Origin: WJMB01 sp964581465
GTDB lineage: Bacteria > RBG-13-66-14
NCBI GenBank assembly: GCA_964581465.1
Contig: CAZOOP010000071.1
Span: 1-7,552, forward strand
Direction of reading: 5' to 3'
Length of the DNA stretch: 7,552 nt
The notes under the pieces are model-generated. The model was not told where the DNA came from. It searched no databases and worked only from the letters and a program-made list of their open reading frames with translations. Each line of letters opens with the position of its first letter. Position 1 is the first letter of the stretch. A program made the translations under genes and the position numbers. This document shows positions 5,245 through 7,552 of this stretch, in pieces.

Positions 5245-7336
5245 GCTGACCACCAAGCTGTTGACCTGGCTGCGCGAAGACAAGCGCTGGATCGTTCCGC
5301 TGATCTTCCTTGTCGCCCTGGGGCTGCGGCTGGCCTACCTGGGTTCCCTGGCCGACACGCTCTACTGGGATCTGCAGAACAGTGATTCCATAATTTATAC
5401 AAAAATGGGACAGGCCATGGCTGAGGGGGAGAACGTCGCTCCCGAGGGTTTTTTCATGACGCCCCTCTACCCCTTCTTCCAGGCCCTGCTGCGTTGGCTG
5501 GGATTGACGCCGATACTGCTCTGGGCGCGGCTGATCCAGGCGGTGCTGGGGGCGCTGGCCTGCGTGTTGGTCTACCGACTGGTACGCGAGGGAACGGGCC
5601 TGCGCTGGGCCGGGGTGATCGGAGCCGGGCTGTTGGCGCTGCTCGGACCGGCCTTCTTCCACGACGGGATGCTGCTGGTGACCAACCTGGCGATGGTCTT
5701 CGCAGCGGCGGCGGCGCTTCAGTTGGTGCGCTTCGCCGGGAACGGCCGAATGCGGGACCTCGTCTGGGGGAGCCTTTGGTTGGGTGCGGCGGCGCTGGCC
5801 TGGGGCACGTTCCTGGCGGTGGCCCTGGTGTTGGCTGTTTGGTTGGTGGTCCGGGAATGGAAATCAGGCTGGCGACGGATGATCAAGCGCCTCGGCGTCT
5901 TCGTCGGCTGCCTGCTGCTGCCCATCCTGCCGGTGACGCTCTATGGCTCGCTCAACGCCGGGGAGTTCATCCTGACAACGACGAACATGGGCATCAACCT
6001 GCATATCGGCAACCAGAGCGGCGCCAACGGACTTTATAATCCTCCGCTGATTTTTTCCACCCAACAAGTCTTCGATGGGACCGGCAGTGTGTATCTCAGC
6101 CGTATCTGGGAGCGCCATGTAACCTACTCCGAGGCCGACCGTTATTGGCGCGACAAGGCCCTGGAGGATATGTTCGAGGACCCCGGGGAGACGTTGCTGA
6201 ACCTGCTGCGCAAGAGCTGGTACTTCCTCCACGGGTACGAATGGCCTCAACTGGAGAGTTACTATCACTTCAAGGAGATCGTTCCCTGGTTGAGGCTCCC
6301 CTGGCCCACGCTGGCGCTGGTAATGCCCCTGGCCCTGCTGGGCCTGGGTTTGGCCTGGCGCTTTCGGCGGCGCCTGGCCCCGGTCTACCTCATCTGCGTT
6401 ACCTACGTCGCCGCGGTCAGCCTGTTCTTCATCACCGGCCGCTTCCGTTATCCCCTGGTGCCGCTGATCTGCGCCCTGGCGGGCATCGCCGCCTGGCGCC
6501 TGGCCGAGTTCATCAAGACCAAACGCTGGAGGGAGCTGACGATCTCCGGCGGTACGCTGGCAGTGCTGGTGGTGGGCGTCAACCTGCGCACTGAGACCAT
6601 CGAGCGTCTCAGTGATCCGGCGATTGTGCACTACAATCTGGCCACCCGGATGCTGTTGGTGGACAAGAACGAAGAAGCCTCACGGCGCTTCGCCCTGGCC
6701 GAGGAGGCCTTCGAGAATCCCCCGGCGTCATTCTACGTCGACTGGGGTGCCAATGAGCACCACCTGGGTGAATTGGAGGAGGCGGTCGTACTCTACCGGC
6801 GGGCGATGGAGATGGGGGCGGAAACGCCCAAGCTGCCGATGAACCTGGCCACAGCGCTGATGCAGCTGGATCGCTATGCGGAGGCCGAGGCGACTTACCT
6901 GGTCGCCTGTCGGCGCAGCCCGCTCTGGCGCGACGCCTGGCTGGGGGCCGCCGACGCCGCCGCGCTCCAAGGGCGGGCCGATCGGGCCGTCGATTACCTG
7001 ATGGATGTTCCGGAGAGCTTGATCGACGATCCGGTGATCCTCACCCGGCGCGGAGACCTGGAACTTGAGTTGCGACGCTTCACCGCCGCCCGGCGTGACT
7101 ATGGACTGGCCCTGGAGGCGGCCGCCGACTTCGCTCCGGCCCGCCTCGGCCTGGCCCGGGCGCATCGGGCGCTGGGCGATGCTCAAGCCGCCCGGAGCGA
7201 GCTGGAGCGGATTATCGAACAGCCCCTCCCCGACGACCAGACGGGCGCTCGGGAGGTCGCCGCTCTCCAGGAGCTCGCCCGGGAGCTGCTTGGAAGACTT
7301 GACGTAGATGGGTTTGCCCGAGACCCTGACAATTAA
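5237..7336 (+). CDS. GT-C (PMT/ArnT-like, GT39-type) membrane glycosyltransferase with C-terminal TPR domain
   Basis: A 699-residue protein. Residues about 18-445 are a polytopic GT-C domain of the PMT/ArnT kind, which moves a sugar from a lipid-linked donor to an acceptor on the outer face of the inner membrane. Helix 1 (about 18-36) is followed by a loop with D45 and D50 in DLQNSDSIIY; GT-C enzymes carry their catalytic Asp in this first loop. Then come TPLYPFFQALLRW, further hydrophobic helices, and the loop motif NMGINLHIGNQSGANG (about 250-265), typical of this superfamily. Residues about 460-690 are TPR-like helix pairs: YVDWGANEHHLGELEEAV, MNLATALMQLDRYAEAEATY, ARLGLARAHRALGDAQAA. GT-C plus TPR matches the plan of animal TMTC O-mannosyltransferases and related bacterial proteins. 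The ATG at 5237 overlaps the previous stop and follows GGGGGTG; ATGs at 5195 and 5198 would add 14 or 13 basic residues. Sugar and acceptor are unknown. A strong terminator follows. Confidence 0.85.
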   Translation: MSKLTTKLLTWLREDKRWIVPLIFLVALGLRLAYLGSLADTLYWDLQNSDSIIYTKMGQAMAEGENVAPEGFFMTPLYPFFQALLRWLGLTPILLWARLIQAVLGALACVLVYRLVREGTGLRWAGVIGAGLLALLGPAFFHDGMLLVTNLAMVFAAAAALQLVRFAGNGRMRDLVWGSLWLGAAALAWGTFLAVALVLAVWLVVREWKSGWRRMIKRLGVFVGCLLLPILPVTLYGSLNAGEFILTTTNMGINLHIGNQSGANGLYNPPLIFSTQQVFDGTGSVYLSRIWERHVTYSEADRYWRDKALEDMFEDPGETLLNLLRKSWYFLHGYEWPQLESYYHFKEIVPWLRLPWPTLALVMPLALLGLGLAWRFRRRLAPVYLICVTYVAAVSLFFITGRFRYPLVPLICALAGIAAWRLAEFIKTKRWRELTISGGTLAVLVVGVNLRTETIERLSDPAIVHYNLATRMLLVDKNEEASRRFALAEEAFENPPASFYVDWGANEHHLGELEEAVVLYRRAMEMGAETPKLPMNLATALMQLDRYAEAEATYLVACRRSPLWRDAWLGAADAAALQGRADRAVDYLMDVPESLIDDPVILTRRGDLELELRRFTAARRDYGLALEAAADFAPARLGLARAHRALGDAQAARSELERIIEQPLPDDQTGAREVAALQELARELLGRLDVDGFARDPDN

Positions 7337-7552
7337 TCTCGTATTGAGGAGAGAGGGCATCGAAACACGGGCTGGGTAAGATTTAAAAAACCAGGTAACC
7401 AAGCGGGAGGACCTGTTGGTCCTCCCCTGTTGTTAGCTTCGGCGGCAACGAAGAAGCTCGAATAGCACTAAATAGTTATGACCATTATTAATCCTATGGG
7501 ATCGTATACCGTGTTCGGACCGATGCATATATGTAACGCGCTGTTAACATAC
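7337..7552. other. Non-coding tail of the window
   Basis: No coding frame is supported here apart from the terminator hairpin at 7405-7434. After 7440 the sequence becomes AT-rich. It carries CATATATG (7526-7533) and an imperfect inverted repeat, ATGTAAC against GTTAACAT (7532-7538 and 7543-7550). This looks like the upstream region of a gene beyond the window. Confidence 0.4.
7405..7434 (+). terminator. Intrinsic terminator of the 4801-7336 operon
   Basis: GGGAGGACC (7405-7413), loop TGTT, GGTCCTCCC (7418-7426): a perfect 9-bp stem followed by CTGTTGTTAG. It begins 69 bases after the glycosyltransferase stop codon. The U tract is interrupted but T-rich. Confidence 0.8.

Noticed and set aside
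5864..6631. 255-codon open frame on the - strand inside the glycosyltransferase
   Set aside because: It lies fully within a well-supported + strand membrane protein. Its Gln/Gly-rich composition is typical of antisense frames here.

Overview
The window is GC-rich bacterial DNA with tightly packed, overlapping genes. The secreted and membrane proteins have Sec signal peptides. Nothing here fixes the taxon. A decayed insertion sequence, unusual lineage-specific secreted proteins and a GT-C/TPR fusion would suit an environmental or uncultured lineage, but that is inference only.

Layout. (1) Bases 1-430 are a broken, internally deleted transposase of the IS1595/ISXO2 type on the + strand. (2) Bases 449-1434 on the - strand hold two tandem paralogous genes for small secreted proteins with about 20% tyrosine. 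Each has a signal peptide, an aromatic repeat block resembling the eukaryotic OCRE octamer-repeat fold, a low-complexity linker and a conserved C-terminal segment. A strong hairpin ends the unit at 449-474. (3) Bases 1435-1686 are a divergent control region. They contain a perfect TGTGA-N6-TCACA site (CRP family) centred 41.5 bp upstream of the start predicted from a consensus TATAAT box, on the strand that serves the tyrosine-rich genes. This is class II activator geometry. A weaker promoter faces the other way. (4) Bases 1687-4407 on the + strand are three overlapping genes: a 12-TM sodium:amino-acid/neurotransmitter symporter (NSS/SLC6), a signal-peptide plus HEAT-repeat plus one-TM protein, and a DciA/DUF721 protein. 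(5) Bases 4408-4800 hold no gene but several small hairpins and short repeats. (6) Bases 4801-7336 on the + strand are an overlapping pair: a small four-TM protein and a 699-residue GT-C glycosyltransferase with a C-terminal TPR domain. A strong terminator follows at 7405-7434. The remaining bases are non-coding.

How the genes work together. The overlaps (8 bp, 4 bp and 8 bp) point to two translationally coupled + strand operons. The first couples ion-driven solute uptake with an extracytoplasmic scaffold and a possible replicative-helicase loader, a mix with no obvious shared pathway. The second looks like envelope or protein glycosylation, with the small membrane protein as a possible partner. 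The tyrosine-rich pair is the least ordinary part of the window and appears to have its own cAMP- or CRP-family-type control.
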